From NCBI GenBank assembly GCA_023957125.1, contig JAMLHL010000015.1:53442-117441 (forward strand): DNA of 64,000 nt, read 5' to 3'. The translations under genes were made by a program, and so were the position numbers. This DNA is from Chitinophagaceae bacterium (GTDB lineage: Bacteria > Bacteroidota > Bacteroidia > Chitinophagales > Chitinophagaceae). Below the pieces are notes generated by a model. The model was not told the DNA's origin and did not search any database. It saw only the letters and a program-made list of their open reading frames with translations. How positions within the stretch are numbered: the stretch's first letter is position 1; the number at the start of each line of letters is the position of its first letter. Of the stretch, positions 36,173-44,500 are shown one piece after another.

Positions 36173-36215
36173 TAAAAAGAAAAAAGTAACCGTTACTATA
36201 TTAGCAACGGTTACT
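36173..36215 (-). terminator. Intrinsic terminator between susD and the hydrolase genes
   Basis: A perfect 10-bp stem (AGTAACCGTT at 36185-36194 with AACGGTTACT at 36206-36215) and an 11-nt loop. On the minus strand it is followed by TTTTTTCTTTTT. It lies 28 nt past the susD stop and ends about 20 nt before the EEP start, which leaves no space for another promoter. Confidence 0.8.
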
Positions 36216-36243
36216 CGGTGGCAAGTTACAAAATTTCAGGCGT

Positions 36244-38007
36244 TTACCATCCGGGATTTTGTCCCAGAGCAGGATTCATCGTCCGGTCGTTCTCGGGAAT
36301 GGGATATAAATACTTTTTATCTAACCATTCCCTTGCCCCCGGGTTCCAGATCACTTCTCCCGATGCACCGTTGGAAAGCTGAATACGCCCCACTGCCGCA
36401 GAAGGCGTTACATCTACCAGGGCAATGGTTGGATTCGGAGGTGTGGGCTTGGTTCCCTGATAAAACAATACATCCGTAACCCCGTCTCCGTTGAGATCGT
36501 ATTCTCCAAGAGCAGGTACATACATACCATTCAACGGTGCATTCTCAAACAGTTCACCAAGGTGCCATCTTATCAGATCATCCGGGCGCAGTCCTTCGAA
36601 TATCATTTCTACTGCACGTTCACGCATTATCTCCAGGAGTACGGGATCGGTAAATTTCCCCAGATAAAAACTCCGCATATATGGGTCGGCGCTGGTTGGC
36701 ATCGCGGTAAGTGTAGAGCCGGTAATTCCGGCACGTTCCCGCAATGCCCCAATGGTAGAAGCCCAGTCCGCGTCGGTGATAGTACCCAACTCCGCCATCG
36801 CTTCGGCCTTGTTCAGCAACACTTCCGCCCAACGCATAATGATATGTGCGTTGTCGTTTCTACTTTCATCGTCATAGGGAAACCGTTCATCGTAGCACCA
36901 TTTAATAGGCTGGTACCCGGTGTAAGTTTGATTAAAATTCGGAGGCGCTATAATAGGCACTCCATTCTCGGTTCTGTTGTAATCGCCCAGACGGATGGTC
37001 TGCTTCAATCGCAGATCGCGGTTTTGTACCTCGTTTGCGAATACAGTAGTTTCGTAATTCGGCGCATCCGTAAAAGGGGTCCCGTCAAGTTTAAGATAAG
37101 TATTTACAAAATGCCGGGTCAGGCTTGGCCGGTCGCCGTAAGTAGGACTTATAAACCTGCGGTTTGCCGAACTGAATACCTGCAGACTGGCATCCAGTTT
37201 CACTGCCAGGATCGTTTCATCCGTGAATGGTGTCTTCGCGATAAACAGTTCACGATAGGAACGATCATCAGAAGCCCCTTTATGCAAGGCAAACCCACTG
37301 ATCGAGTTTGCAGCGTTGACCACTTCCTGATACCAGGTATTGGCTGTACCCTGCATATTATATTCGGTATGATATTTCCGCAAGGAAGCCTCATACAGGC
37401 AAATACGCGTTTTATATGCGCTTGCTACGTTTTTTGTAATCCTGGTACAAGTTGGATCAGACGTTAATGATATATTATCAATTGCATAGTTCAGATCGGC
37501 AAGTACTTTATCCATCACTTCAAACCTGCTGGTGCGGGTACCTTTAAGGGTAACGCTATCACTTACGTCAATTGTTCTGTCTATCCAGGGAACGTCTCCG
37601 AATCGTTTCACTTTATCAAAATAAAACAGCGCACGGAAAAAGTGGGCAAGGCCCAGGAAATGCTCTTTGCCTGCAACGGTGCTTTTTTCAGCATTTTCAA
37701 TGAAATAATTGATATTCCGCAAGTCGGTCCAGGCCCAGCCGGTACTGGTGATCGGGCTTAATGCGTTAGGCGATAAATAAGTATCAACCCCGTTTCTTGC
37801 CACCAGATCAGAATTATCATCTATCATAAAAACGCCTACATCTGTATTAGGCAGCAGGTCGTAAAAAGAAGTGATGTATAATTCCATTCCACTGGTTGAA
37901 CCAAAAATAGCCTGGTTAGTACCGGTATCCACCGGTATCTCATCCAAATCGCAACCTGTCATCAGGATGACCATAAGTGTTATTATATAATTAAATAGCT
38001 TCTTCAT
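36244..38007 (-). CDS. SusD/RagB-family outer-membrane nutrient-binding lipoprotein
   Basis: A 587-residue lipoprotein (lipobox LMVILMTGCDLDE). It has the SusD layout: N-terminal helical TPR-like part (FIENAEKSTVAGKEHFLGLAHFFRALFYFDKVKRFGDVPW), a ligand-binding insertion, and the C-terminal RERAVEMIFEGLRPDDLIRWHLGE region. It is the surface lid of the SusC channel. The start at 38007 (MKKLFNYI) is preferred to 38019. It follows susC by 17 nt. Downstream lie phosphoesterases rather than glycosidases. Confidence 0.92.
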   Translation of the reverse strand: MKKLFNYIITLMVILMTGCDLDEIPVDTGTNQAIFGSTSGMELYITSFYDLLPNTDVGVFMIDDNSDLVARNGVDTYLSPNALSPITSTGWAWTDLRNINYFIENAEKSTVAGKEHFLGLAHFFRALFYFDKVKRFGDVPWIDRTIDVSDSVTLKGTRTSRFEVMDKVLADLNYAIDNISLTSDPTCTRITKNVASAYKTRICLYEASLRKYHTEYNMQGTANTWYQEVVNAANSISGFALHKGASDDRSYRELFIAKTPFTDETILAVKLDASLQVFSSANRRFISPTYGDRPSLTRHFVNTYLKLDGTPFTDAPNYETTVFANEVQNRDLRLKQTIRLGDYNRTENGVPIIAPPNFNQTYTGYQPIKWCYDERFPYDDESRNDNAHIIMRWAEVLLNKAEAMAELGTITDADWASTIGALRERAGITGSTLTAMPTSADPYMRSFYLGKFTDPVLLEIMRERAVEMIFEGLRPDDLIRWHLGELFENAPLNGMYVPALGEYDLNGDGVTDVLFYQGTKPTPPNPTIALVDVTPSAAVGRIQLSNGASGEVIWNPGAREWLDKKYLYPIPENDRTMNPALGQNPGW

Positions 38008-38024
38008 AATAATGTGCAATTAGA

Positions 38025-41000
38025 TTAGAAATTTACAGAAAGGCCCAAAGACAAAACTTTAAGCATGGGGTAATTGTAGCCATCTCCGCTGGTACCGCCG
38101 CTTAAGTCCCGGTCAGACCCATAGATACTTGTTACGTCCGTATCTCTTGTCCATTGATACATAGGCGACCATGTCCAAAGGTTTTCCGCGGAAAAATAAA
38201 CTTTCAGATCTTTAGCATGAATGCGTGATATCAGCCGCGTTGGCAAAGTATAACCTACCTGCAGATTCCGGAGACGGATATAAGAAGCGTTTTGCAGAAA
38301 ACGATCGTTGGGTATATTTAAGGCCCGCCCGGTGCCCTGGGCTATATAACCCACCAGTCTTGGCAAATACGCGTCAAAGTTCTGAAGTTCCTCTCTGAAC
38401 ATATTGTTTTCCTGCCACCTGGGATACGAATTATACGGGCGATTGTATTGCCCCCAAAAGCGGGCTTCCGGAGAAGGATACCAATCCTGCTTCATCACCC
38501 CCTGAAAGAAAGCCGATACAAAGAACCCGTTCCAGTCGCCATCCACACTGAAACCATAAGCATAGCGGGGCTCCTTATTACCAATAATGGTCTTATCGCC
38601 CGAATTGCCCACCCGGTTAAGTCCCTGATAGATGATATCGTCTCCATCCAGGTTTTTGAACTTGATATCGCCTACATAATTTTTCCGGGTATTGGTGTTA
38701 GGTACATTAGCCTGAGAAGGAGATTTATCTATTTCATCCTGGGAACGAAACAACCCTTCTACCAGGTATCCCCATATTTCCCCAACCTTCTGACCTACAT
38801 AATAATCCGTCAGATTTTTATCGGGATTATTATATTTTGTAATCACTGCTGTATAATCCGATAAAATGAACCGCAGATTATAGTTCAGGGATTTCTCCGC
38901 AAGGTTGAAATGATCTGCCCATTGAAGCGAAATTTCCCAGCCTGTTGTTCTCAGATCCGCATAATTCCCTTTCGGCACCGTAGTACCGTAAATGGCAGGA
39001 ACTGTGGGGCCAACAGTAAACATATTCCTGGTCCAGCGCCGGTAAAAGTCGCCGGTGAACTGAAGCCGGTTATTCAGGCTGAAAAAGTCTAACCCAATAT
39101 TTCCCGTAGTAGAAGTTTCCCAGGTAAGTCCGCTGGGAACAACATTCGGCTGTCTTGTAAGTTGCGGACGCGTATTATTAATCACCCGTCCCGATTGCGA
39201 AATAGAAAAATTTTCAGTAAAGGAATAGGGGTCAATATTACCATTTCCCAAAGATCCCAGGGATGCCCTGACTTTAACATTGGAAAAAGCGTTGGGATTC
39301 ACTTTCCAGAACGATTCATCCGATATTCTCCATCCTATGGAGGCGGAAGGAAAGAAAGCCCATTGCTGGTTGGAAGGAAATTTTGACGACCCGTCGTAAC
39401 GGCCATTGATCTCCAGCAGATAGCGCCGTTTAAAGTCGTAGTTGATCCTGAAAAATCCTCCTGCAATATCCCATTTCTGGTATCCGCCGGTCGTAACTAT
39501 ACTTTGTCCAAGCGCAAGATTAATATCATCCGCATCATCATACACAATACCATTCCGCCGGGCAGTAATATTTTTAAAGAGCGACTGTTCATAGTTATAC
39601 CCCACTAACAGATGGAAATTGTGGTCGTCATTAACTGTCTTGGTATAATCAGCGTAAATATTGGTAGCGAGGTATTCGGTTGTTTGTCGCTGTTCCTGTA
39701 AATCGTTGGTATTGGTTCCGGTGTAACCGATTACTCCCTGATAACGACTGTAGGGTATCTGAACCCGCTTTTGCCGGGCGCCCAAATCGGTATTTTGGAA
39801 AGTAAAATCACTCCTCAAGGTCAGGCTTTTGTCGAAAAACTCGGCCTTGGCTGAAATCCGGTTTTTCAAAAACCGTTGGGCATTATCCACCCCGTTTTTG
39901 CCGTAATAATAATCACCTACGGTATATGCTGCGGGAAACGACAAGGTACCATCGGGATTTAACAGAGGGGCCAACGGATGACCTTCATCCGCCATATTCC
40001 TCCAGATGCCGCTTCCCTCACCCACATTCAACGGCTGGTGATAAGTCATCTTTGAATACTCCATATTGTTTTCCACCTGCAGCCATTCGGTCAGCCGGAT
40101 ATTTCCCTTGGCTCTCAGATTATACATGTTATATACATCGGAGTTGTAATTGAATAAACCGTCCTGACCATTGTAACGACCACTTATATAAAAGGAAGCT
40201 TTATCGCTGCCTCCCGATAGTGTCAGGTTGTGATCCTGCGCAAAAAATTTGTCTTTATACAACTCTTTGTACCAGTCTGTACTGTAATAATACTGGTATT
40301 CACCGGTAGAGGGGTTAACTTCAATTCTCGGTAAGGATGGATCTTCCCACCTTCTCTTGATCTCCGCAAGATACGCTTGTGAAAACGGCAGTGTTTTATT
40401 AATTGCTGTTGGTGTATTACCATTATCATTCCATCTTGACCATGCATCGCTGAAGCCCTGTGCCCATGGATAAGAGTCCGTAATATTATCCGGCACTGCA
40501 GTTGGCGACTTCGAAGAAATATTAGTCATATAGGTGATGGAAGTCTTTCCTTTAGCGGCCGATTTTGTAGTGATCAGTACCACGCCAAAAGCTGCACGGG
40601 CCCCATAAATAGAGGCTGAGGAGGCGTCCTTCAGGATAGAGATGCTTTCAATATCATTGGGATTCAACATCCGGGGATCTCCCTGAACCCCATCAATGAG
40701 GATCAGCGCGCTTCCACCCTGCCCGATAGAAGTGGTTCCCCTGATATTAAAGGAAGGAGATTGAGTAGGTTTTCCATCCAGCATCCGGATATTGAGGTTG
40801 GGCGAAGCGCCTACCAAAGCCTGGGAAACATTGCTTACCGGGCGATTCTCCAGGGTTTCAGGAGTTACCTGATCCACCGCGCCCGTCAGGTTCACCTTCC
40901 GCTGCGTTCCATATCCCACTACCACCACTTCTTCCATTTTGGCATCAACAGGCTTCAATACAATATTGAAGGAGGTGCGGCCGGCTATAGGCAATTCCTG

Positions 41001-41615
41001 GTCAAGAAATCCTACATAGGTAAATACCAATACACTGTTTTCGGGTACTGACAGCCGGAAGAAGCCATTTGCATCAGTTTGGGTGGCGGCTCCCCCGCCT
41101 TTTACCTGAACCGTAACTCCCGGAAGATCCTCGCCGGCTTCGTTGGTAACCCGCCCGGACACCTCCACATTACGGAATTCTTCCGTGAGATTTGGAACAT
41201 CTAAAAGATATTCACCCCGTCTCGAATCCGGGAAAGCAAAAGAAAGGCGGTTTTTACGAATCACCACTTTATCATTGGTAACTACGTAGGAAAGCATATA
41301 GGGTTCCAGCAATTCAGAAAGCACTTCCTTCAAAGGAATTTTCCTGGCTTTAATATTTACTTTTTCTGCCGGATCTATAATATTGGCAGCATAAAAAAAC
41401 TGGATGTCCGCCTGCCTCCTGATCCGTTCAAGGGCGTTGAAAAGTGTTTCATTTTTTAGAGAAATCGTTATCGTCTTATCCAGCAATTCCTGTCCATTCA
41501 CGCTTTTGGCTGACAAAGACATTAAGGAACTGCATATTATTAATACAGACAGCAGGGATATTCGCATAAATTTTAATATTATAGGTACAATCCTGCCTAT
41601 ACAATTTTTTTGCAT
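38025..41615 (-). CDS. SusC/RagA TonB-dependent receptor with N-terminal STN signalling domain
   Basis: A 1196-residue outer-membrane transporter. After the signal sequence (about residues 17-40) comes an STN domain (KTITISLKNETLFNALERI...VNIKARKIPLKEVLSELLEPY), which contacts FecR. Next is a carboxypeptidase-like beta-sandwich (VSGRVTNEAGEDLPGVTVQVKG), the TonB box region (MEEVVVVGYGTQRK), a plug, and a 22-stranded barrel ending in an aromatic residue (LGLSVNF). The STN domain and the upstream sigma/FecR pair show FecIRA-like self-induction. Ligand uptake is through the complex with SusD. Confidence 0.93.
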   Translation of the reverse strand: MQKNCIGRIVPIILKFMRISLLSVLIICSSLMSLSAKSVNGQELLDKTITISLKNETLFNALERIRRQADIQFFYAANIIDPAEKVNIKARKIPLKEVLSELLEPYMLSYVVTNDKVVIRKNRLSFAFPDSRRGEYLLDVPNLTEEFRNVEVSGRVTNEAGEDLPGVTVQVKGGGAATQTDANGFFRLSVPENSVLVFTYVGFLDQELPIAGRTSFNIVLKPVDAKMEEVVVVGYGTQRKVNLTGAVDQVTPETLENRPVSNVSQALVGASPNLNIRMLDGKPTQSPSFNIRGTTSIGQGGSALILIDGVQGDPRMLNPNDIESISILKDASSASIYGARAAFGVVLITTKSAAKGKTSITYMTNISSKSPTAVPDNITDSYPWAQGFSDAWSRWNDNGNTPTAINKTLPFSQAYLAEIKRRWEDPSLPRIEVNPSTGEYQYYYSTDWYKELYKDKFFAQDHNLTLSGGSDKASFYISGRYNGQDGLFNYNSDVYNMYNLRAKGNIRLTEWLQVENNMEYSKMTYHQPLNVGEGSGIWRNMADEGHPLAPLLNPDGTLSFPAAYTVGDYYYGKNGVDNAQRFLKNRISAKAEFFDKSLTLRSDFTFQNTDLGARQKRVQIPYSRYQGVIGYTGTNTNDLQEQRQTTEYLATNIYADYTKTVNDDHNFHLLVGYNYEQSLFKNITARRNGIVYDDADDINLALGQSIVTTGGYQKWDIAGGFFRINYDFKRRYLLEINGRYDGSSKFPSNQQWAFFPSASIGWRISDESFWKVNPNAFSNVKVRASLGSLGNGNIDPYSFTENFSISQSGRVINNTRPQLTRQPNVVPSGLTWETSTTGNIGLDFFSLNNRLQFTGDFYRRWTRNMFTVGPTVPAIYGTTVPKGNYADLRTTGWEISLQWADHFNLAEKSLNYNLRFILSDYTAVITKYNNPDKNLTDYYVGQKVGEIWGYLVEGLFRSQDEIDKSPSQANVPNTNTRKNYVGDIKFKNLDGDDIIYQGLNRVGNSGDKTIIGNKEPRYAYGFSVDGDWNGFFVSAFFQGVMKQDWYPSPEARFWGQYNRPYNSYPRWQENNMFREELQNFDAYLPRLVGYIAQGTGRALNIPNDRFLQNASYIRLRNLQVGYTLPTRLISRIHAKDLKVYFSAENLWTWSPMYQWTRDTDVTSIYGSDRDLSGGTSGDGYNYPMLKVLSLGLSVNF

Positions 41616-41708
41616 ATTTTTGAATGATTATATGTGATCAATACGTAGCGTCGGGAAATTTTCCACAACACCCTGACAAACTACAATTTTGCAAAGCGTA
41701 TAATCTGT

Positions 41709-41732
41709 GCCCGGGTACTTTGTATGCCCGGG
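41709..41732. other. CCCGGG-based hairpin between fecR and susC
   Basis: Two self-complementary CCCGGG blocks (41710-41715 and 41727-41732) can pair around an 11-nt loop. On the plus strand the stem is followed by TTTT, but the genes here run on the minus strand, so a terminator role is uncertain. It may separate the fecR and susC transcripts. Confidence 0.4.
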
Positions 41733-41845
41733 TTTTATCCTTAAATAAGGTAAGGCAAGGTAATGGGGGGTCCATAAGCTGTATTCAGTTTTATTTTTGA
41801 ATGAATGATTTTCCAAGTATTGATCTGTCCATGCCCGGCTCCATC

Positions 41846-42892
41846 CTATTTCGGACATCCTTCTCCGCTAATGTAAAACCCGTCATTATTAATCTCCACC
41901 GTTCCGTTTACAGACAATGCAATCGGTTCCAGGATATCGAGAAGTTGATCGGTAACGTAGAAATTAGCCATCACTTTACAGTTCTTTATTTGCTCGGCAA
42001 CATGTACAGTCTTTCCAAAATACTCCTCGAGATCTCCTATCAATTTTTGTAACCTTTCATCCCGGTATACAAACATCCCCTCTTTCCGCTTAAGCATATC
42101 CGGTGCATCTGTAAGGTCTTTCCGCTCTTTCACCAGTTTTGTGGTAGGCTTATAAAAAACGGCGCGCTGGTTGGCATTGAGTTCTATTTTTTCTATTCCT
42201 GCGGTATTGGTTACGTTCACCTTCCCGGTAACCACGGTTACGGCTACTTCCTCCTGGCTGTCGTATGCGCTTATATTGAAAGATGTTCCAAGCACTTTTG
42301 TTTCTATTCCGCCACTGTAAATAATAAATGGATGGCTCTTATCCGGCGCCACTTCAAAAAAAGCTTCCCCCGATAGCCTGACTTCCCGTTGAGCGTCTTT
42401 AAATTCCCGGGGGTACTTCAGTGTACTGGAAGGGCTGAGCCAAACCCGGGTGCCATCTGCTAACAGGATATTTTTTCTTTCGCCAGACAGGGTGCGGATG
42501 CTTATTTTTGATGAATTTTCTGTCTCCGTCCGTCCGGTGTCGGCATCCGTACTTACCGGCGAGCGGAGGAGAATAAAAGTTGCAAAAAAGCCTATTACAA
42601 GAATCGCTGCAACCCTCATCCAAACCGGCATTAAATTTTTCCTCGTTTTCGGGGAACGAACTACGGAACCGGCATCCCCCTCACCGATGATATTTCGTAA
42701 AATGGTATCGGCTGAATGTGCCGGCAAGTGCATATCGGCCTCGGCTTCATTCACCATCTGATCCAACAGCAATTTTAATTCTGCGTCCTTATTTTCAGTC
42801 TTTATCAGTTCAAATAACTCATGTCTTTCCTCCGGAGTGGATTCTTTATTAATATATTTCGTAAACAGGTAAGTTAACCTTGATCGGTACAT
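41846..42892 (-). CDS. FecR-family anti-sigma factor
   Basis: A 348-residue inner-membrane protein: cytoplasmic N-terminal anti-sigma part, one transmembrane helix (VWMRVAAILVIGFFATFILL, about residues 90-109), a periplasmic FecR domain (IRTLSGERKNILLADGTRVWLSPSSTLKYP...GEAFFEV), and a C-terminal DUF4974 region that binds the STN domain. It relays the occupancy of the downstream SusC to the ECF sigma factor encoded 116 nt upstream. Confidence 0.92.
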   Translation of the reverse strand: MYRSRLTYLFTKYINKESTPEERHELFELIKTENKDAELKLLLDQMVNEAEADMHLPAHSADTILRNIIGEGDAGSVVRSPKTRKNLMPVWMRVAAILVIGFFATFILLRSPVSTDADTGRTETENSSKISIRTLSGERKNILLADGTRVWLSPSSTLKYPREFKDAQREVRLSGEAFFEVAPDKSHPFIIYSGGIETKVLGTSFNISAYDSQEEVAVTVVTGKVNVTNTAGIEKIELNANQRAVFYKPTTKLVKERKDLTDAPDMLKRKEGMFVYRDERLQKLIGDLEEYFGKTVHVAEQIKNCKVMANFYVTDQLLDILEPIALSVNGTVEINNDGFYISGEGCPK

Positions 42893-43008
42893 ATTATAAA
42901 TGTTCTTATATTAAATATCCCGGTGTTAAAAAATCCACGGACCTCTTCAAAAAGTATCCTTCCTTTTACAGGACTTAGTCAACACAAAAAAAGGTGAGTG
43001 TGAAAAAA

Positions 43009-43602
43009 TTATATTAGCATAGAAAAATACAGCAGCCATATTATTACGCTGTCTTTGTGGGCTATACAATAAGCGCGGATATTTTTTACGGCCTTGGAAA
43101 GATGGGATTTAACGGTTTCCTGCGACAGATTCAACCTCACCGCCACTTCTTCTTTCTTCATTCCCTGCATCCTGATAAGGTAATAAACTTTGTTTTGCTG
43201 AGGCGGAAGAGCGCTTAACGCTTTTCTTAGTAATTCCTCCGTTTGCTTCAATAAAATGCCATTGTCCGCGCCGGGACAGTCAGAAGCCTGACCTGCATAA
43301 AAAGCTTCCCTGTTTTCCCGTGCGGCCTGGCTTTTCAGCAAGGAAAAAAGATGATTACGGGTAATGGTATTAAACCAGGCATTGAAGTTTAATATAGCAG
43401 GAAGTTCCCGGCGTCTTACCCATAGTTTAGTAAATATCTCCTGCACGGTTTCCTCCGCCAAAAATACCGATCCGGTTATTTTAAAAGCAAGAGTATAAAT
43501 TTTGTTTTTATATTGATCAAACAAAACCGTAAATGCCTGCGTATCTCCTTCTGATAAACGAAGCAGCAAATCTCTTTCATCGTATGAATAAGCAGCCGGC
43601 AA
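43009..43602 (-). CDS. ECF RNA polymerase sigma-70 factor (FecI-like)
   Basis: A 197-residue ECF sigma. Region 2 is FTVLFDQYKNKIYTLAFKITGSVFLAEETVQEIFTKLW, and region 4 (LPPQQNKVYYLIRMQGMKKEEVAVRLNLSQETVKSHL) has a clear helix-turn-helix. It is the first gene of the sigma-fecR-susC-susD block and is expected to direct polymerase to the susC promoter when SusC binds ligand. Confidence 0.92.
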   Translation of the reverse strand: MPAAYSYDERDLLLRLSEGDTQAFTVLFDQYKNKIYTLAFKITGSVFLAEETVQEIFTKLWVRRRELPAILNFNAWFNTITRNHLFSLLKSQAARENREAFYAGQASDCPGADNGILLKQTEELLRKALSALPPQQNKVYYLIRMQGMKKEEVAVRLNLSQETVKSHLSKAVKNIRAYCIAHKDSVIIWLLYFSMLI

Positions 43603-43739
43603 TGGATCAACATTTTACCATGAAAATAAACAAAATTCTACGAACCGGATACGAAATTAATAAACCCCGCGCGGAATAAACCAAATCATCCCGCTGGTCT
43701 AAGAACGATTGAGAAAAAATCAGTTGACCGGTGTAAATT

Positions 43740-44261
43740 CTATAAAAATTTTTCCGCAATTTCCTTCCAGTTACTGACCCTTTCATAACCGGTTTCGTCT
43801 TTATTGAGAATAGTACTATAAAGATAGGGCTTGCCTTTGAAATGAACGAGATTCCGTGAATGATCATCTATCATATAATCGCCGGCAATCATCCGCTTAT
43901 CGCCACATAATACCAACTGGCGCCAGGATAAGAACGGAAAATGTTCATTCAGCCACTCCAGCTTATCTTTTAAAGAATTGGGGAACTCCGTAGCAGCCGA
44001 TACTATAAACAATTCATATTTTTTGTTCATCTCATCTACCACCTCAATACAGTCTTCCATTACGGGTAAATGCCTGAAAAAACCCTTACTGAAAAGACGT
44101 TCTCTTGCTAAAGCCCGGTGTACCTCGGGGATACCCAACATCCAGGCCCCTTTCATCTTTTCATATTCTATGGGAAGTTCAAAGTTTTTGTTATACCATT
44201 CAAACATGGCCCCCATTGTGTCGGCCATCACTTCGTCCATGTCAATAATGATTCTTTGCAT
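43740..44261 (-). CDS. 5'(3')-deoxyribonucleotidase (HAD superfamily)
   Basis: A 173-residue HAD phosphatase of the NT5C family that dephosphorylates deoxynucleoside monophosphates. Motif I is IIIDMDEVMADT with the Asp nucleophile, motif II is in LFIVSAATEFPNS, and motif III is in GDYMIDDHSRNLVHFKG. It is probably involved in nucleotide pool balance. It stands alone between the sigma factor and uvrA. Confidence 0.87.
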   Translation of the reverse strand: MQRIIIDMDEVMADTMGAMFEWYNKNFELPIEYEKMKGAWMLGIPEVHRALARERLFSKGFFRHLPVMEDCIEVVDEMNKKYELFIVSAATEFPNSLKDKLEWLNEHFPFLSWRQLVLCGDKRMIAGDYMIDDHSRNLVHFKGKPYLYSTILNKDETGYERVSNWKEIAEKFL

Positions 44262-44264
44262 AAG

Positions 44265-44500
44265 AAGGATTTGAAATTTGAAATTTGAGAACTTCAGGTG
44301 AAATGCAGACGTGATACCTGAAACCTCTTCGTTAAAATAATTTCACGCCAAGGAGTTGATGAGGTATTAGGTATGAGGTATCAGGGCATAGGTATGAGGC
44401 TGATCGCAGAAACACCATGAACATGTTATAACCTGATACCTATAACCTGATACCTATAACCTGACACCTATAACCTGACACCTATAACCATGCAACCTCC
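44265..44500. repeat. 7/14-bp periodic intergenic repeat downstream of uvrA
   Basis: A 14-bp unit of form TATAACCTGATACC is repeated at 44427-44440, 44441-44454, 44455-44468 and 44469-44482, with a half unit to 44489. Upstream at about 44361-44400 is the inverse phrase (GGTATCAGG...GGTATGAGG), so the region can fold into a long imperfect hairpin. A 7-bp run (AATTTGA) also occurs near 44270-44288. Confidence 0.75.

Noticed and set aside
44427..44489. Possible CRISPR array
   Set aside because: Contiguous 14-bp units without spacers of constant length; no cas genes in the window.
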